Shown: positions 8,248-17,434 of the stretch, piece by piece
Layout: every line of letters starts with the position of its first letter
Numbering within the stretch: position 1 is the first letter of the stretch
Assembly (NCBI RefSeq): GCF_035581345.1
Contig: NZ_CP141608.1
Coordinates: 4,432,501-4,496,500 of the forward strand
Length of the DNA stretch: 64,000 nt
DNA from: Pseudomonas sp. JQ170C
GTDB lineage: Bacteria > Pseudomonadota > Gammaproteobacteria > Pseudomonadales > Pseudomonadaceae
Direction: 5' to 3'
Notes under the pieces: model-generated
The model's database searches: none
What the model was told of the DNA's origin: nothing
Seen by the model: the letters and a program-made list of their open reading frames with translations, nothing else
Position numbers and translations under genes: made by a program

Positions 8248-9156
8248 TCAGACCCTGGAAGCAAACAATCCCTGGTGCTGCCGGCACTGATCCGCCGTGA
8301 GCATGAACACCCCGTGTCCACCGCGCTCGAACTCCAGCCAGGCAAAATCCACTTCTGGATAAAGCGCCTGGACGTGAACCTGGCTGTTGCCCACCTCGAC
8401 GATCAGCAAGCCTTTCTCAGTCAGATGGTCGGCAGCCTCGGCCAGCATGCGCCGCACCAGGTCCAGACCATCGTTGCCACAGGCCAGGCCCAGCTCGGGC
8501 TCGTGGTGGTACTCCTCAGGCATGTCGGCGAAATCCTCGGCATCGACATACGGCGGGTTGGACAGGATCAGGTCGAAACGCTGCCCCGGCAAACCTTCAA
8601 AGCCGTCACCCTGGACGGTGTAAACCCGTTCTTCCAGGCCATGACGCTCGATGTTCTGATTGGCCACTTCCAGCGCTTCAAACGACAAGTCGGCCAGCAC
8701 CACTTCGGCGTCCGGGAACACCTCGGCACTGACGATACCGATGCAGCCGGAGCCCGTGCACAAGTCGAGAATGCGCGCAGGTTCGCTGGCCAGCCACGGC
8801 TCGAAGCGCTTTTCAATCAGCTCGCCAATGGGCGAGCGCGGAATCAGCACACGCTCGTCGACGATGAAGGACATGCCACAGAACCACGCCTCCCCTAACA
8901 GGTAGGCAGTGGGCACACGGTCTTCGATGCGGCGATTGAGCAGGCGTTGCAGGTGCACCAACTCGTCATCTTCCAGCTGGCAGTCCAGGTAGCTGTCGGC
9001 AACTTCCCAGGGCAGATGGACCGAACCCAGCACCAACAGACGCGCCTCGTCCCAGGCGTTGTCGGCGCCATGCCCGAAAAACAGGCCACGCTCATGGAAG
9101 CGGCTGACAGCCCAACGGATATGATCGCGCAGGGTGCGCAGGCGAGAAGTGATCAC
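8248..9156 (-). CDS. prmB: Ribosomal protein uL3 N5-glutamine methyltransferase
   Basis: A 302-residue class I SAM-dependent methyltransferase that methylates a glutamine of ribosomal protein L3. The SAM-binding motif [10 protein letters not shown] (131-140) and the catalytic NPPY (200-203) that identifies glutamine-N5 methyltransferases are intact. The N-terminal helical domain ([21 protein letters not shown]) distinguishes PrmB from PrmC. The GTG at 9156 is preceded by AAGGAG. The grouping aroC-prmB-smr is also found in enterobacteria, which supports the call. Confidence 0.95.
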   Translation of the reverse strand: MITSRLRTLRDHIRWAVSRFHERGLFFGHGADNAWDEARLLVLGSVHLPWEVADSYLDCQLEDDELVHLQRLLNRRIEDRVPTAYLLGEAWFCGMSFIVDERVLIPRSPIGELIEKRFEPWLASEPARILDLCTGSGCIGIVSAEVFPDAEVVLADLSFEALEVANQNIERHGLEERVYTVQGDGFEGLPGQRFDLILSNPPYVDAEDFADMPEEYHHEPELGLACGNDGLDLVRRMLAEAADHLTEKGLLIVEVGNSQVHVQALYPEVDFAWLEFERGGHGVFMLTADQCRQHQGLFASRV

Positions 9157-9345
9157 GACAGACTCCTTGAAAGACGACCTGCAATTCTAACAGCCCGGTC
9201 ACAGAAAAGGTCGCCGAAAACGACACGTAGGAGAATTGCCGAGGTGGCTGCAGGCCACTAACCACGCCGCTTGTACGCGAAGCGATTCACATAAGTGCTC
9301 AGGCAGGGGACAATAGGTGAAAAGCCCTATCCAAAGGAGCCCTTG

Positions 9346-9936
9346 ATGTCTGTTCCAACGACGATGTTCCACCTCAGCGGCCGCGGCTATCCGCCGGCCA
9401 AACTGAGCAACGCCAGCCTGGTCATTATCGACGCGCAAAAAGAGTACCTCAGCGGTCCGCTGGCGCTGTCTGGCATGGACGAGGCTGTAAAGAACATCGC
9501 TAAAATGCTCGAGGCTGCCCGCAAGGCCGGTCGCCCGATCATCCACGTGCGCCACCTGGGCACCGTCGGCGGCCTGTTCGACCCCCAAGGTTCGCGTGGC
9601 GAGTTCATCCCGGGCCTCGAGCCCCAGGGTGACGAGGTGATCATCGAGAAGCGCATGCCCAACGCCTTCAAGAACACCAAGCTTCATGAAACCCTGCAGA
9701 GCTACGGCCACCTGGACCTGATCGTCTGTGGATTCATGAGCCATTCCAGCGTCAGCACTACCGTGCGCCGGGCGAAGGACTATGGTTACCGTTGCACCCT
9801 GATCGAGGATGCGTGCGCCACCCGCGATCTGCCGTTCAAGGACGGCGTCATTGCTGCAGCGCAGATCCAGCAGAGCGAGATGGCGATCATGGCCGACAAC
9901 TTCGCCTGCGTGGCACCGACCAGCAGCCTGATCTGA
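9346..9936 (+). CDS. Isochorismatase-fold protein lacking the catalytic cysteine
   Basis: A 196-residue protein of the isochorismatase / cysteine-hydrolase superfamily. Two members of the usual Asp-Lys-Cys triad are present: Asp29 (LVIIDAQKEY) and Lys102 (IIEKRMPNAF). The third is not: where the family has MTHMCV, this protein has MSHSSV, so Ser135 replaces the nucleophilic Cys. True isochorismatases such as EntB and PhzD also lack the Cys, so the protein may still be a catalyst on another substrate. ATG at 9346 with AAGGAG upstream; an in-frame upstream start at 9295 lacks such a site. It begins a plus-strand run leading to folE. Confidence 0.82.
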   Translation: MSVPTTMFHLSGRGYPPAKLSNASLVIIDAQKEYLSGPLALSGMDEAVKNIAKMLEAARKAGRPIIHVRHLGTVGGLFDPQGSRGEFIPGLEPQGDEVIIEKRMPNAFKNTKLHETLQSYGHLDLIVCGFMSHSSVSTTVRRAKDYGYRCTLIEDACATRDLPFKDGVIAAAQIQQSEMAIMADNFACVAPTSSLI

Positions 9937-10011
9937 CAGGTCGTCCGACGGGCTGGCGGAACCACCTGGCGGCGTTTCAGTCCAACTGCGGATATCCATA
10001 GAGGAATCGGC

Positions 10012-10332
10012 ATGAAGTTGAAGGACGGTTTCGATGCCAAGCGCTTGCGCCAGCGTCAACCACGTAACTGGGGCGCTCGCCTGGCGGCGGCTTTTTCTAC
10101 GTTGCTGGCCACCGCGGGTGTCTTGTTGGCCATGGCTGGCGCCGCCAGCCTGCTGGGCAACCCTGAAGCGCTGGCCGAGCTCAATGCCAATCGCGCCGGC
10201 GCCGCGGTGATTCTCGCGGCTGGCCTGGTGCTGCTGTACCTGGGTATCTGGTTCTGGCGCCGCAGCCGTCTTCGCTTGCGGCGCAGCCGCGAACTGAACC
10301 TGTCGCCGCACCTGATGAAGAAGCACGATTGA
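10012..10332 (+). CDS. Small two-helix membrane protein (106 aa)
   Basis: I recognise no named family. Two hydrophobic helices (about residues 22-46 and 62-82) lie between a basic N-terminus and a strongly basic C-terminal tail (WRRSRLRLRRSREL), so both ends should face the cytoplasm. It lies 75 bases after the isochorismatase-fold gene and 52 bases before the Smr gene on the same strand, so co-transcription is likely. Codon use is like its neighbours. Confidence 0.7.
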   Translation: MKLKDGFDAKRLRQRQPRNWGARLAAAFSTLLATAGVLLAMAGAASLLGNPEALAELNANRAGAAVILAAGLVLLYLGIWFWRRSRLRLRRSRELNLSPHLMKKHD

Positions 10333-10384
10333 CTGCAACCTGCGGGGGAGTCGCGTAAACTAAGCCGCCCAGGCGGAGGCTTAC

Positions 10385-10942
10385 ATGCAAGACAACGATT
10401 TTTCCCTGTTCAAAAGCGAGATGCGCGGCGTCAAGCCGATCAAGCATGATCGCGCCGAGGTCGGCAAACCCAAGGCCGACCGCAAGCAGTTGGCCGGCCT
10501 GCGCCAAGCCGCCACGGTGCGCAGCGACCAGACTGTGGTCGATGGCCTCTCAGACCAGTTTGTCATTGATGTCGGCCCCGAGGACGACCTGCACTGGAGC
10601 CGTGACGGCGTCCAGGAAAGCCAGATGCGCAAGCTCAAGCTTGGCCAGGTCGGCTTTGAAGGCAGTCTCGACCTGCACGGCATGAACGTGGAAAAAGCCC
10701 GCGAAACCCTTTGGGCATTCCTCGCCGAGGCGACCCGCTTTGAAGTACGTTGCGTACGCGTCACCCACGGCAAGGCGGTACGCCTGGATGGCAAGAAGCC
10801 GATGATCAAGAGCCACGTCAATACCTGGCTGCGCCAGCACCCTCAGGTACTGGGCTTTACCTCGTGCCAGGCCCGCCACGGCGGCACCGGCGCGGTGTAT
10901 GTGATGCTCAAACGAACCATGCTCGAAGGCCGTGACGAGTAA
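10385..10942 (+). CDS. Smr-domain protein (SmrB-like)
   Basis: A 185-residue protein with a C-terminal Smr (small MutS-related) domain. The signatures are LDLHG (95-99), VTHGKAVR and the glycine-rich end RHGGTGAVYVML. The N-terminal 80 residues are charged and probably flexible. In enterobacteria the Smr protein encoded beside prmB is SmrB, an endonuclease that cuts mRNA at collided ribosomes; the neighbouring prmB and aroC here make that the most likely role, by inference. The family is also often annotated as a DNA endonuclease. It precedes folE by 69 bases. Confidence 0.85.
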   Translation: MQDNDFSLFKSEMRGVKPIKHDRAEVGKPKADRKQLAGLRQAATVRSDQTVVDGLSDQFVIDVGPEDDLHWSRDGVQESQMRKLKLGQVGFEGSLDLHGMNVEKARETLWAFLAEATRFEVRCVRVTHGKAVRLDGKKPMIKSHVNTWLRQHPQVLGFTSCQARHGGTGAVYVMLKRTMLEGRDE

Positions 10943-11011
10943 CGCCGTACTTGCAGCGCCGCCACAGCCGCCGTACCCTTCGCGTTTGCGATAATTCCCA
11001 CAGGTAGATCC

Positions 11012-11557
11012 ATGTCCCTGGAACAGAACTACACCGCTATCCTCGGCCAGCTCGGCGAGGACGTCTCCCGCGAGGGCCTGCTCGACACGCCCAAGCGGGC
11101 TGCGAAGGCCATGCAGTACCTTTGCCGCGGTTATGAACAAACGCTCGAAGAAGTGACCAACGGCGCCCTGTTCAGCTCCGACAACAGCGAAATGGTCCTG
11201 GTCAAGGACATCGAGCTGTACTCGCTGTGCGAGCACCACATGCTGCCGTTCATCGGCAAGGCCCACGTGGCCTACATCCCGGATGGCAAGGTGCTGGGCC
11301 TCTCCAAGGTAGCCCGGATCGTCGACATGTACGCACGTCGCCTGCAGATCCAGGAAAACCTCAGCCGCCAGGTCGCCGAGGCGATCCAGAAGGTCACCGG
11401 CGCCCTGGGCGTGGCGGTGGTCATCGAAGCCAAGCACATGTGCATGATGATGCGCGGTGTGGAAAAGCAGAACTCGACCATGATCACCTCGGTGATGCTC
11501 GGCGAATTCCGCGAAAACGCCGCGACCCGCAGCGAGTTTCTCAGCCTGATCAAGTAA
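11012..11557 (+). CDS. folE: GTP cyclohydrolase I (type IA)
   Basis: A 181-residue enzyme that opens GTP to 7,8-dihydroneopterin triphosphate, the first step to folate. The zinc ligands Cys73 and His76 (SLCEHHMLP) and Cys144 (HMCMMMRG) are present, so this is the zinc-dependent type IA form. Other signatures are [18 protein letters not shown] and SRQVAEAI. The length is somewhat shorter than the 222-residue E. coli enzyme because the N-terminal extension is short, which is common in pseudomonads. A Rho-independent terminator follows directly. Confidence 0.96.
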   Translation: MSLEQNYTAILGQLGEDVSREGLLDTPKRAAKAMQYLCRGYEQTLEEVTNGALFSSDNSEMVLVKDIELYSLCEHHMLPFIGKAHVAYIPDGKVLGLSKVARIVDMYARRLQIQENLSRQVAEAIQKVTGALGVAVVIEAKHMCMMMRGVEKQNSTMITSVMLGEFRENAATRSEFLSLIK

Positions 11558-11572
11558 TCGGGCAGGCCTGCA

Positions 11573-11599
11573 AGCCGACCCTCGTGGGTCGGCTTTTTT
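11573..11599 (+). terminator. Rho-independent terminator after folE
   Basis: An 8-base stem (AGCCGACC / GGTCGGCT) with a 6-base loop is followed by a run of six T. It begins 16 bases after the folE stop and ends 18 bases before the glutaredoxin start, so the latter may rely on read-through or on a promoter overlapping this hairpin. Confidence 0.9.
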
Positions 11600-11616
11600 C
11601 ATTCCGAGGAGTTGCC

Positions 11617-11985
11617 ATGATCGTCAAAGCATTGCGTGTGGGCCTTGGCCAGTTGATCGTTTTCGCTGACTGGGCCAGCCGCCCGGCCAAGCTCAAGCGT
11701 GACCCGGCCGCCCAGGCCCTGGTCGAGCAGCAGGCCAAGGGCCTGAGTCTGTATCAGTTCCACGCTTGCCCGTTCTGTGTGAAAACCCGCCGCACCCTGC
11801 ACCGCCTGAACGTGCCGGTAACCCTGCGCGACGCCAAGAACAACGAACAGGACCGCCAGACCCTGCTCACCGAAGGTGGCAAGGTCAAAGTGCCGTGCCT
11901 GCGTATCGAAGAAGACGGCAAGACCACCTGGATGTATGAATCCAAGGTGATCATCGACTACCTCAACAAGCGTTTCGCCGCCTGA
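11617..11985 (+). CDS. Glutaredoxin-family protein with N-terminal extension
   Basis: A 122-residue thioredoxin-fold protein with the dithiol motif CPFC (51-54), followed by KTRRTLHRLNVPV, the cis-proline region KVKVPCL and the C-terminal YESKVIIDYL helix. It should act as a glutathione-dependent thiol reductase in the cytoplasm. Compared with classical glutaredoxins of about 85 residues it has a 40-residue N-terminal extension with a hydrophobic start (IVKALRVGLGQLIVFADWA) that may touch the membrane. The ATG at 11617 has GAGGAG upstream. An additional cysteine lies in VPCLRI. Confidence 0.87.
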   Translation: MIVKALRVGLGQLIVFADWASRPAKLKRDPAAQALVEQQAKGLSLYQFHACPFCVKTRRTLHRLNVPVTLRDAKNNEQDRQTLLTEGGKVKVPCLRIEEDGKTTWMYESKVIIDYLNKRFAA

Positions 11986-12003
11986 CAGGCACGCCGGCGC
12001 CAA

Positions 12004-12606
12004 CTAGCCGATCATGGTCACATGACGGGGATGGCTGGCCACTCGTTCCAGCCATGCCTGGATGCCCGGATACGCATCCAGGTCGAAACCGCCCTGGTGG
12101 GCGACATGGGTGTAGGCGTAGAGGGCAACGTCGGCGATCGAGTAGCGATCACCCACCAGATACGGCGTTAACTGCAGCTGTTTCTCCATGACCCGCAGCG
12201 CCTTGTAGCCGCCCTTGTGCAAGGTCTTGTATTCCTCCAGGCGGTCCTGAGGCAGCCCCAGGTAAAACTGGATGAAGCGCGCCACGGCAATGTACGGCTC
12301 ATGGCTGTACTGCTCGAAGAACTGCCACTGCAATACCTGGGTACGCAGACGCGGTTCGGTAGGCAAGTACTCGCTGCCATCGGCGAGGAAGTTCAGAATC
12401 GCGTTGGACTCCCACAGGTAAGTACCGTCTTCAAGCTCGAGCACGGGCACCTTGCCATTGGGGTTCATGGCCAGGAACGCCGGGGTTTCCGTCTCGCCCT
12501 TGAGGATATCCACCGAGTGCCACTCATAGGGCAGGTCGAGCAGATGCAGCATCAGCTTGACCTTGTAGCAGTTGCCCGACTGGTAATCACCGTAAACCTT
12601 GTACAT
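12004..12606 (-). CDS. Glutathione S-transferase family protein (200 aa)
   Basis: The N-terminal thioredoxin-like domain (to about residue 78) contains SGNCYKVKLMLHLL and the cis-proline segment NGKVPVLEL followed by the glutathione-binding ESNAIL. The C-terminal domain is all-helical with SIADVALYAYTH. An N-terminal Ser/Cys rather than Tyr is likely to be the activating residue, as in bacterial beta/nu-like GSTs. The substrate is unknown. ATG at 12606 is preferred because GGGGGAAG precedes it; the in-frame ATG at 12618 is possible. It is convergent with the glutaredoxin gene and divergent from the benE-like gene. Confidence 0.88.
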   Translation of the reverse strand: MYKVYGDYQSGNCYKVKLMLHLLDLPYEWHSVDILKGETETPAFLAMNPNGKVPVLELEDGTYLWESNAILNFLADGSEYLPTEPRLRTQVLQWQFFEQYSHEPYIAVARFIQFYLGLPQDRLEEYKTLHKGGYKALRVMEKQLQLTPYLVGDRYSIADVALYAYTHVAHQGGFDLDAYPGIQAWLERVASHPRHVTMIG

Positions 12607-12751
12607 CACTTCCCCCATTCAATGGCTGAAACGTACCCGCCCACATAGTTGGCGACTGTACGGCTAATTGCAATGGTTGCTGTATGGCAAAGATCAAGGA
12701 CCTGCACGGTAGTCTGAAAAATCTGCTTACACCCTGCACAAGGATTGCCTC

Positions 12752-13945
12752 ATGCCCGACGCCAGTTCCGCGCAATTGCGCCCGTTGGCCGACTCCTCCC
12801 CCTCGGCCGTGGTCGCCGGCTTTATCGCCATGATGACCGGCTACACCAGCTCCCTGGTGCTGATGTTTCAGGCCGGACAAGCTGCCGGCCTGACCAGCGC
12901 GCAGATTTCCTCCTGGATCTGGGCCCTGTCCATCGGCATGGCCGTCTGCAGCATTGGCCTGTCGTTGCGATACCGCACACCCATTACCGTCGCCTGGTCG
13001 ACACCGGGCGCCGCCCTGCTGATCACAAGCCTGGGCGGCGTCCGCTACGGCGAAGCCATCGGCGCCTACATCACCTGCGCCGTGCTGGTGGTGATCTGCG
13101 GCTTGACCGGCAGCTTTGAACGCCTGGTCAAGCGCATCCCCGCCTCGCTGGCGTCAGCCTTGCTGGCCGGCATCCTGTTCAAGATCGGCAGCGAAATATT
13201 CATTGCAGCGCAGCATCGGACCGCGCTGGTACTGGGAATGTTCTTCAGCTACTTGATTATCAAGCGCCTGTCGCCGCGCTATGCGGTGCTCGCCGCACTG
13301 TTGGTCGGTACCGCATTGTCGGGGGTGATGGGCTTGCTCGACTTCAGCGGCTTCAGCCTGGAGGTGGCCACGCCGGTGTGGACCACACCGAGCTTTTCCC
13401 TGGCGGCCACAATCAGCATCGGCATCCCCTTGTTCGTGGTGGCCATGACCTCGCAGAACATGCCCGGCGTCGCCGTACTGCGCGCCGACGGTTACCAGGT
13501 ACCCGCCTCACCGCTGATCTCGGTGACGGGCATAGCCTCGCTGGTGCTGGCGCCCTTCGGCTCCCACGGAATCAACCTGGCCGCCATCAGCGCGGCAATC
13601 TGCACGGGCCCCCACGCCCATGAAGACCCGAGCAAACGCTACACCGCAGCCGTGTGGTGCGGAATTTTCTATGGCATTGCCGGAATCTTCGGCGCCACCC
13701 TCGCCGCCCTGTTCGCCGCCCTGCCCAAAGAGCTGGTGCTTTCGATAGCCGCACTGGCCCTGTTCGGCTCGATCATGAATGGCCTGACCGTGGCCATGAA
13801 CGAAGCCAAGGAACGGGAAGCAGCGCTGATTACCTTCATGGTGACTGCGTCGGGCTTTACCTTGTTCTCGATTGGTTCGGCGTTCTGGGGAATCGTCGCG
13901 GGCGTGCTGACGCTGCTGATCCTCAACTGGCGCAAATCCGTGTAG
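12752..13945 (+). CDS. BenE-family benzoate/H+ symporter-like transporter
   Basis: A 397-residue membrane protein with about 11-12 hydrophobic segments. The N-terminal TGYTSSLVLMFQAGQAAGLT and the central SQNMPGVAVLRADGY motif identify the BenE family, related to nucleobase/ascorbate carriers. Classical BenE imports benzoate with protons, but no ben catabolic genes are nearby, so the substrate is uncertain. The ATG at 12752 follows AAGGA. The last codon is GTG and the stop TAG is formed by the left arm of a REP element. Confidence 0.85.
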   Translation: MPDASSAQLRPLADSSPSAVVAGFIAMMTGYTSSLVLMFQAGQAAGLTSAQISSWIWALSIGMAVCSIGLSLRYRTPITVAWSTPGAALLITSLGGVRYGEAIGAYITCAVLVVICGLTGSFERLVKRIPASLASALLAGILFKIGSEIFIAAQHRTALVLGMFFSYLIIKRLSPRYAVLAALLVGTALSGVMGLLDFSGFSLEVATPVWTTPSFSLAATISIGIPLFVVAMTSQNMPGVAVLRADGYQVPASPLISVTGIASLVLAPFGSHGINLAAISAAICTGPHAHEDPSKRYTAAVWCGIFYGIAGIFGATLAALFAALPKELVLSIAALALFGSIMNGLTVAMNEAKEREAALITFMVTASGFTLFSIGSAFWGIVAGVLTLLILNWRKSV

Positions 13946-14012
13946 GAGCGGGCTTGCCGCTATAGCGATCTAACAGTTACATCGCTTTCGCGGGGCAAGC
14001 CCGCTCCTACAC
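13940..14012. repeat. REP pair providing both flanking stop codons
   Basis: Two perfect 19-base inverted arms, GTGTAGGAGCGGGCTTGCC at 13940-13958 and its complement at 13994-14012, flank a 35-base centre. The TAG in the left arm is the stop codon of the BenE-like gene and the TAG in the right arm, read on the minus strand, is the stop codon of the MocR gene. Both proteins therefore end in Val encoded by the GTG of the repeat. Confidence 0.92.
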
Positions 14013-15398
14013 GGGGCGTCCTGCACGCTGTATGAACGCTTGCGCCCGCTGGTCCTGGGCGTAGGCGACGTTTATCCGCAACCAGTCACTGGCAGCGCCC
14101 TGAGGATCGAAAGCACTGCCCGACGCCAGCAGTACCGAACAGGCCTGCGCTTCACGCGTGAGCGAGGCAAAGTCGCGGCCTGGGCAGCGTGCCCAGACGA
14201 ACATGCCGCCATAAGGCTCGGTGAACACCTCCCACCCGCAAGCCTCCAGCTGCACCAACGCCTTGGCCATGTGCTGGGCCAGGCGCAAGCGCAGGCGCGC
14301 CACGCTTTTGCGGTAGGTCCCGGTGGCCAGCATCTGCGCGACTACCTGCTCGGCAAAGCGCGAGGTCCCAAGCCCGGTGACCATCTTCAGCTCGGCCAGC
14401 CGGGCGATCAGCGCAGGGGGCGCCACCAGGTAACCCACCCGCAATGAACTGCTCAATGTCTTGGAGAAACTGGCCAGGTAAATTACCCGTTGCTCGGCGT
14501 CCAACGTGGCCAGGCGCGTCACCACGCCGTCCTGGAAGTCGGCATAGATATCGTCTTCGATGATCTGCACGTCGTATTCACGGGCCAGTTCCAGCAGGCG
14601 ATAGGCAACCTTGGGTGCCAGGCTGCTGCCGGTGGGGTTGTGATACAGGCTGTTGATATACAGACAGCGCGGACGATGGCGCTCGAGCATCTCTTCCAGC
14701 ACCTGGAGATCCGGCCCACTGGCTGTACGCGGTACTTCGAGCATTTCGATCTGATGCTGGCGTAGCAGCCGGTACAGGTTGTAGTAACCCGGGCGTTCCA
14801 CCAGCACTTTGTCACCCGGCTTGAGCAGCGCCCGCACGAGCAGATCGAGCGCATGGCTGGCACCTTGGGTGGTAAGGATCTGGTTCGGGCCAACCTGGAT
14901 ACCAATCTGCCCCAGCCCTTTGTGCAACTGTGTGCGCAGACTGGCCAAGCCAAGCGGCGGGCAATAGTCGATCAGGTCCTCTACCGCACCGCGACTGACC
15001 TGACGCACAGCCAGGGCAATGGCGTCGGCGGCACGCCAGCTGGAAGGCACCCAGCCACAGCAGAGGTTGAGCAACTCGGCATGGCCCTCACTGAATTGCT
15101 GCCAGCGCCCCTCGACAGCCTCATCGCGCAATGGCTGGTCGAACAGCGGCTCAATCAGCCGGTGTTCAGCGACAAAAAAACCGGCGCCATGCCGTGCCTC
15201 CAGGCAGCCTGCGGCCACCAGCCGGTCATAGGCCTCGATCACACAGGACTGACTAAGCCCCTGCTCCCGCGCCAATTGACGGATCGAAGGCAAGCGACTC
15301 CCGGGACGCAAGCGCTTGTGCTCTATCCAGGCCTGCAATTGGGTCGCCAGCTGTTGCACCAGTGGCGTGGATGATTGGCGGTCAAGTATCAGGTGCAT
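14007..15398 (-). CDS. MocR/PdxR-family transcriptional regulator
   Basis: A 463-residue fusion of a GntR-type winged helix (about 1-75; LPSIRQLAREQGLSQSCVIEAYDRL) with a fold-type I aminotransferase domain. The pyridoxal-phosphate lysine is Lys313 in SFSKTLSSSLRVGY, and NPTGSSL and EDDIYADF are also typical. Such proteins bind PLP and an amine ligand to control adjacent genes. The divergent MFS gene, 112 bases away, is the obvious target. The ATG at 15398 is chosen because homologues begin with a short segment before the helix-turn-helix. The stop codon lies in a REP arm. Confidence 0.9.
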   Translation of the reverse strand: MHLILDRQSSTPLVQQLATQLQAWIEHKRLRPGSRLPSIRQLAREQGLSQSCVIEAYDRLVAAGCLEARHGAGFFVAEHRLIEPLFDQPLRDEAVEGRWQQFSEGHAELLNLCCGWVPSSWRAADAIALAVRQVSRGAVEDLIDYCPPLGLASLRTQLHKGLGQIGIQVGPNQILTTQGASHALDLLVRALLKPGDKVLVERPGYYNLYRLLRQHQIEMLEVPRTASGPDLQVLEEMLERHRPRCLYINSLYHNPTGSSLAPKVAYRLLELAREYDVQIIEDDIYADFQDGVVTRLATLDAEQRVIYLASFSKTLSSSLRVGYLVAPPALIARLAELKMVTGLGTSRFAEQVVAQMLATGTYRKSVARLRLRLAQHMAKALVQLEACGWEVFTEPYGGMFVWARCPGRDFASLTREAQACSVLLASGSAFDPQGAASDWLRINVAYAQDQRAQAFIQRAGRPV

Positions 15399-15510
15399 GG
15401 CAAAGTGTTCGCTATTTTTGTCCGAACAGTTAATCACAAATCCCGAAGGGGTGTGCCTTGTGAGGCCCGGATGAACGCCGGATAGTCGTGCCATCATCAA
15501 GGAGCCCCCC

Positions 15511-16680
15511 ATGCCCTCCCAGCGTAACCCTGCCCTGCTGGCCTTTGCCCTGTGCCTGATCACCTTCGCGGTCAATCTGCAGGCACCGCTGTATACGGCG
15601 TACGCCGAACTGTCCGGCTACGGCGCCGGCGCCACTGCGATTGCCTTCTCGGCTTATGTGCTGGGCGTGCTGCCGGTGCTGTTGTTGCTTGGCGGCCTCG
15701 CCGACCGGGTTGGCCGTCGAGCGTTGATCCTCGTCGCCCTGGGCCTTTCCATCCTCGCCACACTGACGATGCTGCTGGCACCCAGCCTGCAAACCCTGGG
15801 GCTGGCGAGATTGCTGCTCGGCATCGGTACCGCGCTGGCGTCCGCCACCGGCACCGCGTACATGAGTGAGCTGATGCACCGCGACGATAATCACCGTGCC
15901 GCGTCCTGGGTCACGGCCAGCACCTCGCTAGGCTTTGGCCTGGGTGCGGCGCTGACCAGCGTGTTTTTGCTCAACGGCCCGAGCCTCAAGCCCGGCAGCT
16001 TCTACCTGCACCTGCTGCTGGCTTGCCTGGCCATGCTGGCTGTCTGGCGCCTGCCCGACCAGCGCCCGGCAACGCGCGCGCCACTCTTGCGCCTGCCCTT
16101 CTACCCGGCCGGCAGCCTGGCCTACGGCCTGGCCATTCTGCTGGCGTGGGCTTGTGTGGGACTGGTCATTGCCTTGTTGCCGTCAATCCTGAAGCAACAC
16201 GGCCTGGCCAACTGGGCGGGGTTTTCGACGTTCTGCGTGATCAGTTGTGGCTTGCTGTTCCAACCCTGGGCTCGTCGGTTGTCGCCGGTTCGCGCCACGC
16301 TGATCGGGCTGATGGTGCTGCCCTGCAGCTATGCGCTGCTGGCCTGGGGCGCTGATCGTGGCGAGCTGATCGCCGTACTGCTGGGCACCGTTGTCGCCAG
16401 CAGTGCCTGCTATGGCTTTATCTACCTGAGCGGCCTATCGGCGGTGAACCATCTGGCCGGAGAGGAAAAAACCCGCGCGAGCGCAGGCTTTTTCCTGTTG
16501 GCCTACTTGGGCTTCAGCCTTCCGGTGATCCTGACCGGCCTGTTGGTTGATCGCCTTGGCGCCAGCTCGGCCTTGGTGGTGTTTGGCGTAGTGCTGCTGG
16601 TCGGCTGCCTGATGGTCGGCCTGATCCTGCTGCGCAGCCATAAAAACCTGCCGTCACCCGCTATGACGCCGGTTAAATAG
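15511..16680 (+). CDS. MFS transporter next to a MocR regulator
   Basis: A 389-residue, 12-helix major facilitator protein. The loop after helix 2 carries the MFS motif GGLADRVGRR, and the pattern resembles drug or sugar-efflux carriers. The ATG at 15511 has AAGGAG at good spacing. Divergent transcription from the MocR gene suggests that the regulator controls its expression in response to a ligand, possibly the exported compound; this is inference from layout. Its 3' end overlaps the convergent SDR gene by 8 bases. Confidence 0.87.
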   Translation: MPSQRNPALLAFALCLITFAVNLQAPLYTAYAELSGYGAGATAIAFSAYVLGVLPVLLLLGGLADRVGRRALILVALGLSILATLTMLLAPSLQTLGLARLLLGIGTALASATGTAYMSELMHRDDNHRAASWVTASTSLGFGLGAALTSVFLLNGPSLKPGSFYLHLLLACLAMLAVWRLPDQRPATRAPLLRLPFYPAGSLAYGLAILLAWACVGLVIALLPSILKQHGLANWAGFSTFCVISCGLLFQPWARRLSPVRATLIGLMVLPCSYALLAWGADRGELIAVLLGTVVASSACYGFIYLSGLSAVNHLAGEEKTRASAGFFLLAYLGFSLPVILTGLLVDRLGASSALVVFGVVLLVGCLMVGLILLRSHKNLPSPAMTPVK

Positions 16681-17434
16681 CGGTAGCGCCTCCATCAACG
16701 GCCAGCGCCTGGCCGGTGGTGAACGCGGCACCGTCGCTGCACAAATACAGCACTGCGCTGGCAATTTCCTCAACCTTGCCAATACGTCCCACCGGATGCA
16801 TGGCGGCCGCAAACTCGGCCTTGCGCGGATCGGCCTCGTAGGCGCGGCGGAACATGTCAGTGTCGATCACCGCCGGGCACACGGCATTGACACGGATTTT
16901 CTTCTTCGCGTACTCGATGGCCGCCGATTTGGTCAGGCCGATCACCGCATGCTTGGAGGCGCTGTAGATGCTCATCCTCGGCGCCGCACCGAGACCGGCC
17001 ACCGAAGCAGTGTTGACGATCGCACCGCCGCCCTGAGCCAGCATCAGCGGCAACTGGTGTTTCATGCACAGCCACACGCCCTTGACGTTGACGCCCATGA
17101 TCGCGTCGAACTCAGCTTCGCTCCCTTCGGCCAGTCGCCCTTGCTCGATCTCGATGCCGGCATTGTTGAAGGCATAGTCAAGCCTCCCGTACGCCTCGAC
17201 CGTACGCGCCAGCAACTGCTGGACATCAGCCTCGCGCGTTACGTTGCAGGCCACGAACACCGCCTCGCCGCCGGCGGCGCGGATCAGCTCGACCGTACCC
17301 TCGCCACCTGCGCTATCGAGGTCCGCCACCACCACCTTCAAACCTTCGGCAGCGAACGCCTGGGCAGTCGCCCGGCCGATACCCGCAGCGCCACCGGTGA
17401 CCAGGGCAACCTGGCCGGAAAAAGTCATGCTCAT
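16673..17434 (-). CDS. Short-chain dehydrogenase/reductase (SDR)
   Basis: A 253-residue classical SDR. The NAD(P)-binding TGGAAGIG lies at residues 13-20, NNAG follows in the middle, and the catalytic Ser144, Tyr157 and Lys161 are present (NTASVAGLG, YSASK). Asp at the end of the second strand (VVADLDS) suggests preference for NAD(H). Substrate unknown. The ATG at 17434 follows AGGAG with 6-base spacing; the next ATG at 17428 is less well placed. It is a single-gene unit convergent with the MFS gene. Confidence 0.88.
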   Translation of the reverse strand: MSMTFSGQVALVTGGAAGIGRATAQAFAAEGLKVVVADLDSAGGEGTVELIRAAGGEAVFVACNVTREADVQQLLARTVEAYGRLDYAFNNAGIEIEQGRLAEGSEAEFDAIMGVNVKGVWLCMKHQLPLMLAQGGGAIVNTASVAGLGAAPRMSIYSASKHAVIGLTKSAAIEYAKKKIRVNAVCPAVIDTDMFRRAYEADPRKAEFAAAMHPVGRIGKVEEIASAVLYLCSDGAAFTTGQALAVDGGATAI

